Shown: in pieces, positions 1 to 7,010 of the stretch
Layout: each line of letters begins with the position of its first letter
How positions within the stretch are numbered: position 1 is the first letter of the stretch
DNA from: Lentimicrobiaceae bacterium
Lineage (GTDB): Bacteria; Bacteroidota; Bacteroidia; Bacteroidales; Lentimicrobiaceae
Direction: 5' to 3'
Length of the DNA stretch: 9,330 nucleotides
Assembly: GCA_028697695.1 (NCBI GenBank)
Contig: JAQVEI010000062.1
Location: 1-9,330 of the forward strand
Position numbers and translations under genes: made by a program
Notes under the pieces: model-generated
What the model was told of the DNA's origin: nothing
The model's input: only the letters and a program-made list of their open reading frames with translations
Database searches by the model: none

Positions 1-30
1 TTCCTGCTATAAGTTACCCGGTGGTTTTTT

Positions 31-1059
31 GTGCTGTTGGCTCTTTATCTGGTGTTGCCGGTTATTTTCAGCATATTCCCATTTACGCGCGGCTGGGCCG
101 ATGATTTATTCGCCCTTATCTGGAAACCATTCAGGGGAGTGTTGCTTGCGGTCTGGAATTTCCTGCCCAATTTGTTCAGCATATTTGTGATTTTGTTTAT
201 CATGCGGTACTTTATCAAGTTTATCCGCTACTTATTTTCTGAAATCGAAGCAGGAAAATTAAACATAAGCGGTTTTCATGCTGACTGGGCCAAGCCAACC
301 ATGAATATAGTGAGGGTGCTGCTTTATGCCTTTACATTTGTGCTTATATTTCCATACCTGCCGGGTTCTAATTCCAAAATTTTTCAAGGCGTATCAGTGT
401 TTCTGGGGTTGCTGGTTTCACTTGGATCTTCTTCAGCCATCTCAAACATGGTAGCCGGGCTGGTAATTACTTATATGCGGCCTTTCACCATAGGCGACCG
501 GATTACGCTGGGCGATGTTACAGGCGATGTAGTTGAAAAAACTTTACTTGTGACCCGGTTGAAAACGGTAAAAAACGAAGAAATTACGATTCCCAATGCC
601 GCGGTTTTGTCGGGAAATACAGTTAATTACACGGCCAATGCCCAGAAGCAAGGGCTTATTTTACACACCACGGTTACCATTGGCTATGATGTACCCTGGG
701 TTAAGATGCATCAATGTTTGATAGAAGCAGCACAACGAACCAAAGCCATTATGAAAAATCCAAAACCATTCGTTTTGCAAACCAGTTTGGAAGATTTTTA
801 TGTCTCCTACCAAATCAATGCATATACCCACGATGCAGCTAACACCGGCCTAACCTATTCTGAACTGCATCAGCATATTCAGGATGTATGCAATGAAAAC
901 GGTATAGAGATCATGTCGCCCCATTACCGGGCTTCACGCGATGGCAGTCAGACCACCATCCCGGAATCATACCTGCCTGCGGATTATGAGAAACCCGGCT
1001 TTAACGTGACCGTGAAATCTGAAGGAAATTTCAATACACAAGAGCCGGAAAAACATTAA
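31..1059 (+). CDS. MscS-family mechanosensitive ion channel, N-terminus missing or frameshifted
   Basis: Membrane channel that would open under membrane tension and release solutes during hypo-osmotic shock. The 342 residues read from a GTG contain hydrophobic segments near residues 2-16, 37-62 and 93-110, then the MscS pore helix (about 120-148, Gly/Ala/Ser-rich, with LGSSSAISN), the hallmark PFTIGDRI (151-158) that opens the beta domain, IPNA (187-190), and a C-terminal alpha/beta domain to about residue 300. The match to the Bacteroidetes MscS-like family is strong. From recall, those proteins are usually near 550 residues, with an extra periplasmic N-terminal region and more helices. Here a TAA at 10-12 closes the frame just upstream, yet family-like residues (VTRWFF) precede the GTG directly. 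The GTG is therefore probably not the true start; the 5' part likely lies before the window in another frame. No ribosome binding site is visible. Family call is very sure; integrity is uncertain. Confidence 0.88.
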   Translation: MLLALYLVLPVIFSIFPFTRGWADDLFALIWKPFRGVLLAVWNFLPNLFSIFVILFIMRYFIKFIRYLFSEIEAGKLNISGFHADWAKPTMNIVRVLLYAFTFVLIFPYLPGSNSKIFQGVSVFLGLLVSLGSSSAISNMVAGLVITYMRPFTIGDRITLGDVTGDVVEKTLLVTRLKTVKNEEITIPNAAVLSGNTVNYTANAQKQGLILHTTVTIGYDVPWVKMHQCLIEAAQRTKAIMKNPKPFVLQTSLEDFYVSYQINAYTHDAANTGLTYSELHQHIQDVCNENGIEIMSPHYRASRDGSQTTIPESYLPADYEKPGFNVTVKSEGNFNTQEPEKH

Positions 1060-1073
1060 AAATCGTGTATTCT

Positions 1074-1092
1074 AAACCGCCATGGGCGTTTT
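1074..1092 (+). terminator. Likely rho-independent terminator of the mscS-like gene
   Basis: An inverted repeat begins 14 bases after the channel stop codon. CGCC (1078-1081) pairs with GGCG (1085-1088) around a 3-base ATG loop; after one C-T mismatch, AAA (1074-1076) pairs with TTT (1090-1092). A T-rich run (TTTTATTGTT, 1089-1098) follows. The stem is short, so this is a plausible rather than certain terminator separating the channel from the antiporter gene. Confidence 0.4.
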
Positions 1093-1175
1093 ATTGTTAT
1101 AATACTGTGTACCTTCCGGATAAGCGGGAAGGAATAACACATTAAAACGAATTTTCACCAATCGGTAAACATTGT

Positions 1176-2405
1176 ATGACGCTTGCAGTTATCATTACTT
1201 TTTGTGTACTACTATTACTGGCTTACTTTTTCGATCTTACTTCGGCAAAATCCGGAATTCCTTCTGTAATTCTTTTGCTCATTACTGGTGTGGTACTTCG
1301 GCAAATTACTGAATTTTTAAAAATTCAGCTTCCCGATTTTAACCCTGCTTTACCGGTTTTAGGTATGATAGGTTTAATACTTATTGTGCTTGAGGCTGCT
1401 CTGGAACTGGAGTTAAATCGCAGTAAACTGCGTTTGATAATTAAATCCTTTCTGGGGGCACTGCTTCCCATGGCTCTTATCACTATTGGGCTGGCCTTCT
1501 TTTTTTATTTTATAGGTGGCTATTCTATGCGTGTGAGTCTGGTAAATTCAATACCCATAAGTGTTATCAGCAGCTCAATAGCCATCCCAAGTGTAAGAAA
1601 TCTCTCGCCAGCCAATAAAGAATATGTTGTTTATGAAAGCAGCTTCTCCGATATACTTGGGGTGGTGATTTTTAATTTTGTAAGCTTCAACAGGAGTTAC
1701 GGAACGGAGTCATTCAGTCATTTTGGTCTGCAGGTAATCATCATAATAATAATTACGGTGGTAGCGACCATTATTTTGGCATTACTGCTTCATCGTATTG
1801 AGCATCACATAAAGTATGCACCCATTATACTGCTGATCATACTCATATACGCTTTGTCTGAAATATGGCATCTTCCTGCACTTGTTTTTATTCTCCTTTT
1901 TGGTCTTTTCGTGGGTAATATAGATAAACTAAAACGATATAACTGGAGTAGGATTTTTAATCCGGGAGAACTTCAAAAAGAGGTGGTCCGATTTAAGGAG
2001 ATAACCACTGAAGGCGCTTTTCTGGTGAAGTCTATTTTCTTTATGATTTTCGGCTACTCCCTCCAAATGGAGCAAATTCTGGATACCCATACCTTGATTA
2101 TCTCCCTGGTGATTATTGCCATTATATATTTCCTGCGTTTCATTCAGCTAAAAATCTCCGGCCTTGCTGTAAATCCGCTGTTGTTTGTAGCTCCACGGGG
2201 TTTGATTACCATATTGTTGTTCCTCTCCGTGGATGCATCCCAGCGGATTGACCTGATGAATGAATCATTAATGGTGAAAGTAATTGTCATCACTTCGCTG
2301 GTGATGATGTTTGGAATGATGTTTAAACCTAAAGAAGCAGTTCCCAAAGCCAAAGACCCGCTTCTACCTGACGAAATTTCCAGTGAGGAGCTGGAGAATC
2401 TTTAA
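1176..2405 (+). CDS. Cation:proton antiporter (Na+/H+ exchanger, CPA superfamily)
   Basis: Inner-membrane antiporter that would exchange Na+ (or K+) for protons, serving pH and sodium homeostasis. The 409-residue protein is hydrophobic almost throughout, with about 11-12 membrane segments. Family landmarks are visible: LEAALELEL (72-80, matching the LEGALEL stretch of relatives), SSSIAIPS (132-139), the ion-binding region ESSFSDILG (154-162) in which Glu154 and Asp159 take the place of the acidic residues of CPA carriers, and APRGLITILLF (339-349) with the conserved Arg341. The acidic, proline-bearing tail (about 384-409) is cytoplasmic by prediction. No regulatory TrkA-N or TrkA-C domain is attached, so this is the short form. 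Start is the ATG after a 116-base gap; there is no Shine-Dalgarno sequence, as expected for this phylum. The stop codon overlaps that of the convergent epimerase gene. Exact cation unknown. Confidence 0.9.
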   Translation: MTLAVIITFCVLLLLAYFFDLTSAKSGIPSVILLLITGVVLRQITEFLKIQLPDFNPALPVLGMIGLILIVLEAALELELNRSKLRLIIKSFLGALLPMALITIGLAFFFYFIGGYSMRVSLVNSIPISVISSSIAIPSVRNLSPANKEYVVYESSFSDILGVVIFNFVSFNRSYGTESFSHFGLQVIIIIIITVVATIILALLLHRIEHHIKYAPIILLIILIYALSEIWHLPALVFILLFGLFVGNIDKLKRYNWSRIFNPGELQKEVVRFKEITTEGAFLVKSIFFMIFGYSLQMEQILDTHTLIISLVIIAIIYFLRFIQLKISGLAVNPLLFVAPRGLITILLFLSVDASQRIDLMNESLMVKVIVITSLVMMFGMMFKPKEAVPKAKDPLLPDEISSEELENL

Positions 2406-3346
2406 CGGGCTTTCTGTTTCTCAAACATCTGTTTTAGTCCGTCTTTTACCGGGAACTCAGGATTGAATCCGATTAAGTTTCTGGCTTTGGAGATATCAGC
2501 ATAAGTTATTTCCACATCACCCGGTTGCATGGGTTCCCATTTAATGATGGCCTTTTTATCCAGGGTGTGTTCTATGCTTTTAACCAGGTCTATCAGTGAA
2601 ATGGTTTGGCTGTTGCCCAGATTAAGCACCTCAAAACCTTTGAGTTTACCTACACATGCCTTAATGCCATCGGTGATGTCATCGATATAAGTATAATCCC
2701 GGCGTGTAGTGCCATCGCCAAAAATGCTGATGGGCTCATTGGCCATAATTTTTCTTCCAAATTTCTGGATGGCCATTTCGGGCCGCTGACCGGGGCCGTA
2801 CACGGTGAAAAACCTCAGACAGAAGATGTTAAAATCGTAAAGATGGTGGTAGGTATAACACAGCAATTCACCTGCTTTTTTTGTTGCTGCATAGGGCGAT
2901 ATTGGGTTATCCACATTGTCGGTTTCACTGAAAGGTACTTTTTTGTTGTTCCCGTACACCGATGAAGAGGAGGCAAAAAGCATATCTTTAACTCCTGCTT
3001 TTTTCATGGCCTCAAGCAGTAAGAGTGTACCCGTTACATTCACATCGTAATAAAGCATGGGTTGCTCTATGGAAGGACGAACCCCGGCTCGCGCTGCAAG
3101 GTGAACCACCAAATCGGGGCGGTTGGCTGTAAAAACATCATCGAGAAAGTCCTTATCACGAATATCGCCTTCGTAAAGTGTAAAATCCGAATGCTGCAGC
3201 CGGCCAATGGCTCTGCGTTTGATATCCGGATCATAGAAATCATCAAAATTATCGATTCCAATAACCCGGTAGCCATTTTGTAACATCTTTTCGGATAGGT
3301 TGGAGCCAATGAAGCCTGCGGCACCGGTGATGAGAACGTTTTTCAT
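2402..3346 (-). CDS. NAD-dependent epimerase, UDP-glucuronate 4-epimerase type
   Basis: Cytoplasmic extended short-chain dehydrogenase that most likely interconverts UDP-glucuronate and UDP-galacturonate. Numbered from the ATG at 3346 (314 residues), it shows the NAD-binding GAAGFIG (8-14), the serine cluster SSSSVYG (126-132), the catalytic YxxxK (Tyr152, Lys156), and AGVRPSIEQP (87-96), which corresponds to the AGVRYS stretch of GlcA epimerases. FFTVYGPGQRPEMA (179-192) is close to the signature of that subfamily. GDGTTRRDYTYIDD (210-223) and the C-terminal sugar-binding part are intact, and length is normal. A TTG two codons upstream gives a slightly longer frame, but ATG followed by KNVLITG fits the family best. 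It lies 105 bases behind the LPMTR gene on the same strand, so it may belong to the glycan operon or have its own promoter. A related UDP-sugar epimerase or dehydratase remains possible. Confidence 0.9.
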   Translation of the reverse strand: MKNVLITGAAGFIGSNLSEKMLQNGYRVIGIDNFDDFYDPDIKRRAIGRLQHSDFTLYEGDIRDKDFLDDVFTANRPDLVVHLAARAGVRPSIEQPMLYYDVNVTGTLLLLEAMKKAGVKDMLFASSSSVYGNNKKVPFSETDNVDNPISPYAATKKAGELLCYTYHHLYDFNIFCLRFFTVYGPGQRPEMAIQKFGRKIMANEPISIFGDGTTRRDYTYIDDITDGIKACVGKLKGFEVLNLGNSQTISLIDLVKSIEHTLDKKAIIKWEPMQPGDVEITYADISKARNLIGFNPEFPVKDGLKQMFEKQKAR

Positions 3347-3411
3347 AATCAAAGCATCAATAACAGGTAGTAATTTGCCCTTGAAAAATGGATCTTTGTT
3401 TTAATTCGTGG

Positions 3412-3419
3412 CGAAGATA
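3412..3419 (-). promoter_or_regulatory. Weak candidate Bacteroidetes -7 element for the epimerase gene
   Basis: On the minus strand the site reads TATCTTCG, one mismatch from TAnnTTTG, 65 bases before the epimerase ATG in the 105-base gap behind the LPMTR gene. No TTTG is found at the expected -33 spacing (the nearest is only 12 bases upstream), so support is weak. If real, the epimerase could be expressed separately from the upstream glycan genes. Confidence 0.22.
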
Positions 3420-3451
3420 CAGCAAATGCCTCAAAAGAGACCTATGGTTGA

Positions 3452-4336
3452 TCAATGAATTTCACTTGATGGTATTACAGGTTCGAGCTGTAGTTTCATT
3501 GCTTTTTCATTCAGGCTAAAATAGATACCGGCAAGAGAAACCAGGGCAGTAATTACATAAAACATAAGGCTAAGGGCTATGCTTTGTTGCAAATCCAGTT
3601 GAAGTAACCTGGATCCAAACAAAAAAGCAATTTCTCTGGAACCAATGCCACCTATAGTAATGGGCAGGGTGGCCACTATGGATGATACCAAAAATAAAAA
3701 CAGGTATGCAAGGAGCTGCTCCTGATGATGGTTTGCAAACAGGATAAATGCCGCAGACAGCAGTTGAAAAAGCTGGACTGCCAGCGAATACGCGTTTGTT
3801 GAAAGCACACTTTGTTTAAAGTCGGGGAAAAAGTACCTGAGAACCAGCCAATAGGCAACAATGGCAACAGGAATACCAGCCACTGCCCAAAACATATATG
3901 GATAGGGAAGGTTTAAAAAAGGAATCATCCCCAATGCAAGCAAACCAAGTACCAGTACACCGTTTACCCGATCCAGGAATATTGCCCAAAACAACGGTTT
4001 GGCTTTTATGGCAAAACGCTTATTCAACAGATAGATTTTATATCCGTCACCGCCTATGCCTCCGGGCAAAAAAAGGTTGTAATACATTCCAAGCAGATAG
4101 AGCTTAAGATTGCTGATGCGGCTAAGCCGTGCTCCAATATTTTCCAGAAATATGTTCAGTCTTAAAGCTGAGAAATATTTGGAAACCACGAAAGCAAGGG
4201 TGGCTGCCAGCAACCACGCGTAGTTTGCCTGAGTAAACATTTGCCCCACCTCTCGCGGGTCAATACGGGTAAACACATACCACAAGGCCGCCACCGACAA
4301 TGCAATTTTCAGGAATACTTTGAGCAGGCGCGGCAT
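3452..4336 (-). CDS. YbhN/UPF0104 (LPMTR-type) integral membrane protein, candidate lipid-linked sugar flippase
   Basis: Polytopic inner-membrane protein of the family related to the transmembrane domain of lysylphosphatidylglycerol synthase (MprF) and archaeal AglD. The 294 residues hold about 7-8 membrane segments. Family motifs are visible: NLFLPGGIGGDGYK (87-100), LDRVNG (121-126) and LPITIGGIGSRE (224-235). There is no soluble aminoacyl-transferase domain, so it is not a full MprF. Members often sit beside GT2 enzymes that make polyprenyl-phosphate sugars. Here the ATG lies 9 bases after the stop of such a GT2 gene, implying translational coupling. By analogy with flippase activity proposed for MprF-type domains, a role in moving or presenting the lipid-linked sugar is inferred, not shown. 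The basic N-terminus (MPRLLKVFLK) and normal length support the start. Confidence 0.82.
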   Translation of the reverse strand: MPRLLKVFLKIALSVAALWYVFTRIDPREVGQMFTQANYAWLLAATLAFVVSKYFSALRLNIFLENIGARLSRISNLKLYLLGMYYNLFLPGGIGGDGYKIYLLNKRFAIKAKPLFWAIFLDRVNGVLVLGLLALGMIPFLNLPYPYMFWAVAGIPVAIVAYWLVLRYFFPDFKQSVLSTNAYSLAVQLFQLLSAAFILFANHHQEQLLAYLFLFLVSSIVATLPITIGGIGSREIAFLFGSRLLQLDLQQSIALSLMFYVITALVSLAGIYFSLNEKAMKLQLEPVIPSSEIH

Positions 4337-4345
4337 GATTGAGTG

Positions 4346-5302
4346 TTAAAATGTATGCACTTTGCGGATTTGGTAGGGCCGTTTTTGCTGGGATTCATAA
4401 TACGTACGCATCAGCAATTCAGCCATAATACCTATGGTTATCAATTGAATGCCAGCAAGGAGCAACAATATCCCCAGCAAAAGCATGGGTTTACCCCATA
4501 TTTCATTGCCAGCAAGTTTTAAGGCTAAAAAGTAAACATTAATGATTGAGCCAATCATCAGACAAAGTAAGCCAATGCCACCAAACAAGTGCATGGGTTT
4601 CTGCATGTATTTTTTGAAGAAAACCATCAGCAACAGGTCGCTCATCACTTTTAGGGTCCGGTTTATTCCATATTTTGACTTTCCGAATTCCCGGGCATGG
4701 TGTTTTACATCAACCTGGGTTATTCTGGCACCCTCGAGGCTGGCCAGCACGGGAATAAAGCGGTGTAGCTCACCGTAAAGCCCCAGATTTTTGGCCAAAT
4801 CGCCTTTAAACACTTTAAGGGTACAGCCGTAATCCTTAATATGTACATTGGTGGATTTTCGGATGATGGCGTTGGCGATTTTGCTTGGTATTTTACGGAA
4901 AAACATACCGTCCTGCCTGTTTTTACGCACTCCGGCCACTAAATCCCAATCTCCTTTTATAGCAATATCCAGCATCATAGGGATGTCAGAAGGGTCATTT
5001 TGCAAATCTCCATCCATTGTTACCAGGTATTCGCCCCTGGCAATCTCGATACCTGCAAAAAGTGCACTGCTTTGCCCGTAATTTTTGCGGAATTCCACCA
5101 GCTTCACCCGTGGATCATTCAGCGCGATAATTTCCTGGCGGGTGCGATCCGTTGAACCATCATCCACATAGATAACCTCGTAATCAATGTTGTGAATGGA
5201 TTCGTTTATCCACTTGTGCAGCGGGCGTATGTTGGGCTCCTCATTATAAACGCAAATAATGATGGATAGCCCGGGGGGCATTGTTCCGGTGGTTTGATTC
5301 AT
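4346..5302 (-). CDS. GT2 family glycosyltransferase, membrane-anchored polyprenyl-phosphate type (DPM1/ArnC/RgtE-like)
   Basis: Enzyme expected to transfer a sugar from a nucleotide donor to a polyprenyl phosphate on the cytoplasmic face of the inner membrane. The GT-A domain starts at SIIICVYNEE (13-22). VDDGSTD (46-52) binds the nucleotide, and MDGDLQNDP (96-104) carries the metal-binding DxD (Asp97, Asp99) with the QxDP-like motif of this subfamily. ELHRFIP (178-184) and GKSKYG (207-212) are further conserved positions of DPM/ArnC-type enzymes. Two C-terminal membrane helices (about 237-262 and 271-297) and a basic tail follow; this resembles GtrB, ArnC and RgtE. Length of 318 is typical. 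The gene lies 44 bases downstream of the ArnT-like gene and 9 bases ahead of the LPMTR gene, strongly suggesting one operon. The sugar is unknown; galacturonate is a guess from the nearby epimerase. Confidence 0.92.
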   Translation of the reverse strand: MNQTTGTMPPGLSIIICVYNEEPNIRPLHKWINESIHNIDYEVIYVDDGSTDRTRQEIIALNDPRVKLVEFRKNYGQSSALFAGIEIARGEYLVTMDGDLQNDPSDIPMMLDIAIKGDWDLVAGVRKNRQDGMFFRKIPSKIANAIIRKSTNVHIKDYGCTLKVFKGDLAKNLGLYGELHRFIPVLASLEGARITQVDVKHHAREFGKSKYGINRTLKVMSDLLLMVFFKKYMQKPMHLFGGIGLLCLMIGSIINVYFLALKLAGNEIWGKPMLLLGILLLLAGIQLITIGIMAELLMRTYYESQQKRPYQIRKVHTF

Positions 5303-5346
5303 GAGATATAGTTAATACATAGACTTTTTTTTGAATACAGACCAGT

Positions 5347-6984
5347 TTATTCTGGTTCATACCTGATTAAAAAAAGCCGGGTTTCATTTAATTTTATTTT
5401 AAAGGTATGCAACACTTCATAGGTGTTGTATTTTTCGCCAAAATTACTCAGATTTTTTTCATCCATGATGTAAAATGCAGGATCTGCATCCGGATACCAG
5501 GTGCGGCGCACAATTTTGCCACTTTCGCGACCTACATAAAATGCTGCATCATGGTTAAAAGGCGTTGTTTCCCAAACATACACCGGCAGATCCCGGGTGA
5601 GTTGACCTGCCATAACTTCATCATCCCGGTATTGCCTGTCCGGTGTAGAGGCAAGCCTGGCCGGCAGATTAAACAGGTTGAACGATATCCGGATTAGGAG
5701 TAGAACAATGATCAATGACAACAGATGATGCTTTTTGGTTTGTATAACCATGGTAAACGACAAAATTATCAATGCAGAACTCAGCACTGCAATGGTAATC
5801 ACTCCAGTCATGTTGCAAGTTTCGTCCCAAAATGGATAAAGCCATAAGCTCAACAGGCCTAAGGTAATGAATAGTCCGGTTATTAAGCGCGTTGCTTTTA
5901 GCCATATTGAAGATTCTTTTTCCAGTTGCCGGTAGGCAGCGGCCCCCAAAATGAATACCAGGGGAAACAACATAAAAAGATAACGGGCACGCATATCTGC
6001 TGAAATCCAGTAAATTATGATGTTTGACAGGAAAATTACCGCGCAAAACCGATAAAATGGATGGTTGAAAACATAATTTCGTATGGATTTTTTAAAAAGC
6101 AACAGTATAAGCAAAGACCAGGGTGCAAACTCATACATCATTTCGAAAGGGAAGCTGATCAGATGCAGCAGCCATCCTGTTATACCGCTTTGGCTGCCCT
6201 CCAAACGGTTTGATTCACTGATTAGAGTATGTAAAGCATCATAAATTGAATTGGATTGCAAAAAAGCGAAGTAATACGAACCCGTTATTGCCAGAAATAT
6301 AAATATGCCCAGCGCATGACTAAAGGAAAACAGCTTTTTAAAATTTTTTGTGACAATCAGCCATACCAGGAGCGAAATTGCCTGAAAGGCCAGTGAGGGA
6401 ATACCTTTCATCAGGAAGCCCAAAGCGGTAAGGGTGTAAGTGGTTGTAAAAAGAGCAGTGAATTGTTTCCTGTAAGTAAAGCGATAAAGCAGTACAAAGC
6501 TGCTGAAGGTAAGCAGTGCATAGGTAATATCAATAAGTGCATGGCTCGAATCCCAGAATAAGATTCGTGCGGATGTTATGGTGAAAAGCGCCGCTAATGC
6601 GGCAAAATACTTACCCAGTTGCGGTTTGCTGAAGTTGAAAACAACCCATGCATAGGCCAGCAGCGACAGTACCGTAGGCAAACGAAGGGTAAATTCATTC
6701 ATGTTACCCGTGAGCCAATAAAATGCAATGAGTATCCAATTGTAAAGCGGAGGTTTGTTGTAATAATATTCACCCATAATTGTCGGATGAATAAAGTTTC
6801 CCGATAAGGTCATTTCGAGAGCGACCACAGCACGGGTTGGCTCATCAGAAATAAGCGGAAGCAATCCCAGATTGATAAAGAGTGCCGGAATAAGAATGAG
6901 TATAGCTCCGGCAATAAGTATAGAAGGATGTTTTGAAACGTAAGCAATAATATTTTTCCACATTTTAATCAGAAGAAACTGCAT
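5347..6984 (-). CDS. ArnT/RgtA-like membrane glycosyltransferase (GT39/GT83, PMT-2 type)
   Basis: Multi-pass inner-membrane enzyme of the GT-C fold that uses a polyprenyl-phosphate sugar and acts on the periplasmic side. After one N-terminal helix (about 20-43), the first periplasmic loop carries SDEPTRA (46-52), matching the DE(x)RYA motif of ArnT with its acidic catalytic residues, and YYYNKPPLYNW (73-83), matching the EKPP motif. LMKGIPSLAF (191-200) and ADMRARYLFMLFP (329-341) are further family landmarks. About 11-13 membrane segments end near residue 440; a roughly 100-residue soluble C-terminal domain follows, expected in the periplasm. Length of 545 is normal. The ATG at 6984 is used; an ATG at 6963 (residue 8) is also possible. 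It follows the channel gene by 26 bases and precedes the GT2 gene by 44. The acceptor could be lipid A, LPS core or a protein; the sequence alone does not decide. Confidence 0.87.
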   Translation of the reverse strand: MQFLLIKMWKNIIAYVSKHPSILIAGAILILIPALFINLGLLPLISDEPTRAVVALEMTLSGNFIHPTIMGEYYYNKPPLYNWILIAFYWLTGNMNEFTLRLPTVLSLLAYAWVVFNFSKPQLGKYFAALAALFTITSARILFWDSSHALIDITYALLTFSSFVLLYRFTYRKQFTALFTTTYTLTALGFLMKGIPSLAFQAISLLVWLIVTKNFKKLFSFSHALGIFIFLAITGSYYFAFLQSNSIYDALHTLISESNRLEGSQSGITGWLLHLISFPFEMMYEFAPWSLLILLLFKKSIRNYVFNHPFYRFCAVIFLSNIIIYWISADMRARYLFMLFPLVFILGAAAYRQLEKESSIWLKATRLITGLFITLGLLSLWLYPFWDETCNMTGVITIAVLSSALIILSFTMVIQTKKHHLLSLIIVLLLIRISFNLFNLPARLASTPDRQYRDDEVMAGQLTRDLPVYVWETTPFNHDAAFYVGRESGKIVRRTWYPDADPAFYIMDEKNLSNFGEKYNTYEVLHTFKIKLNETRLFLIRYEPE

Positions 6985-7010
6985 TACAAGGCGTTTTATT
7001 TGCTTATATA

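Noticed and set aside
1098..1103. TATAAT hexamer resembling a sigma70 -10 box upstream of the antiporter.
   Set aside because: No matching -35 at the proper spacing, it lies in the T-rich terminator tail, and Bacteroidetes use a different promoter consensus.
1112..1132. Inverted repeat CCTTCC/GGAAGG with a 9-base loop before the antiporter gene.
   Set aside because: The stem is only 6 pairs and no T-run follows; it could be an operator or mRNA hairpin, but there is too little to call.
2606..2965. 119-codon open frame on the plus strand inside the epimerase gene.
   Set aside because: It is antisense to well-conserved epimerase codons, including the catalytic region, and its translation resembles no protein I recognise.
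3430..3442. Short CTC/GAG inverted repeat downstream of the LPMTR gene as a terminator.
   Set aside because: Only three paired bases and no T-rich tail.
5325..5332. Eight-T run between the ArnT-like and GT2 genes, a possible terminator or slippage site.
   Set aside because: On the coding (minus) strand it is poly-A with no GC-rich stem before it, so it does not fit an intrinsic terminator, and it lies outside both coding frames.
5669..6046. 125-codon open frame on the minus strand inside the ArnT-like gene.
   Set aside because: It is an alternative frame of the same strand within a clear membrane glycosyltransferase; no family motif is seen.
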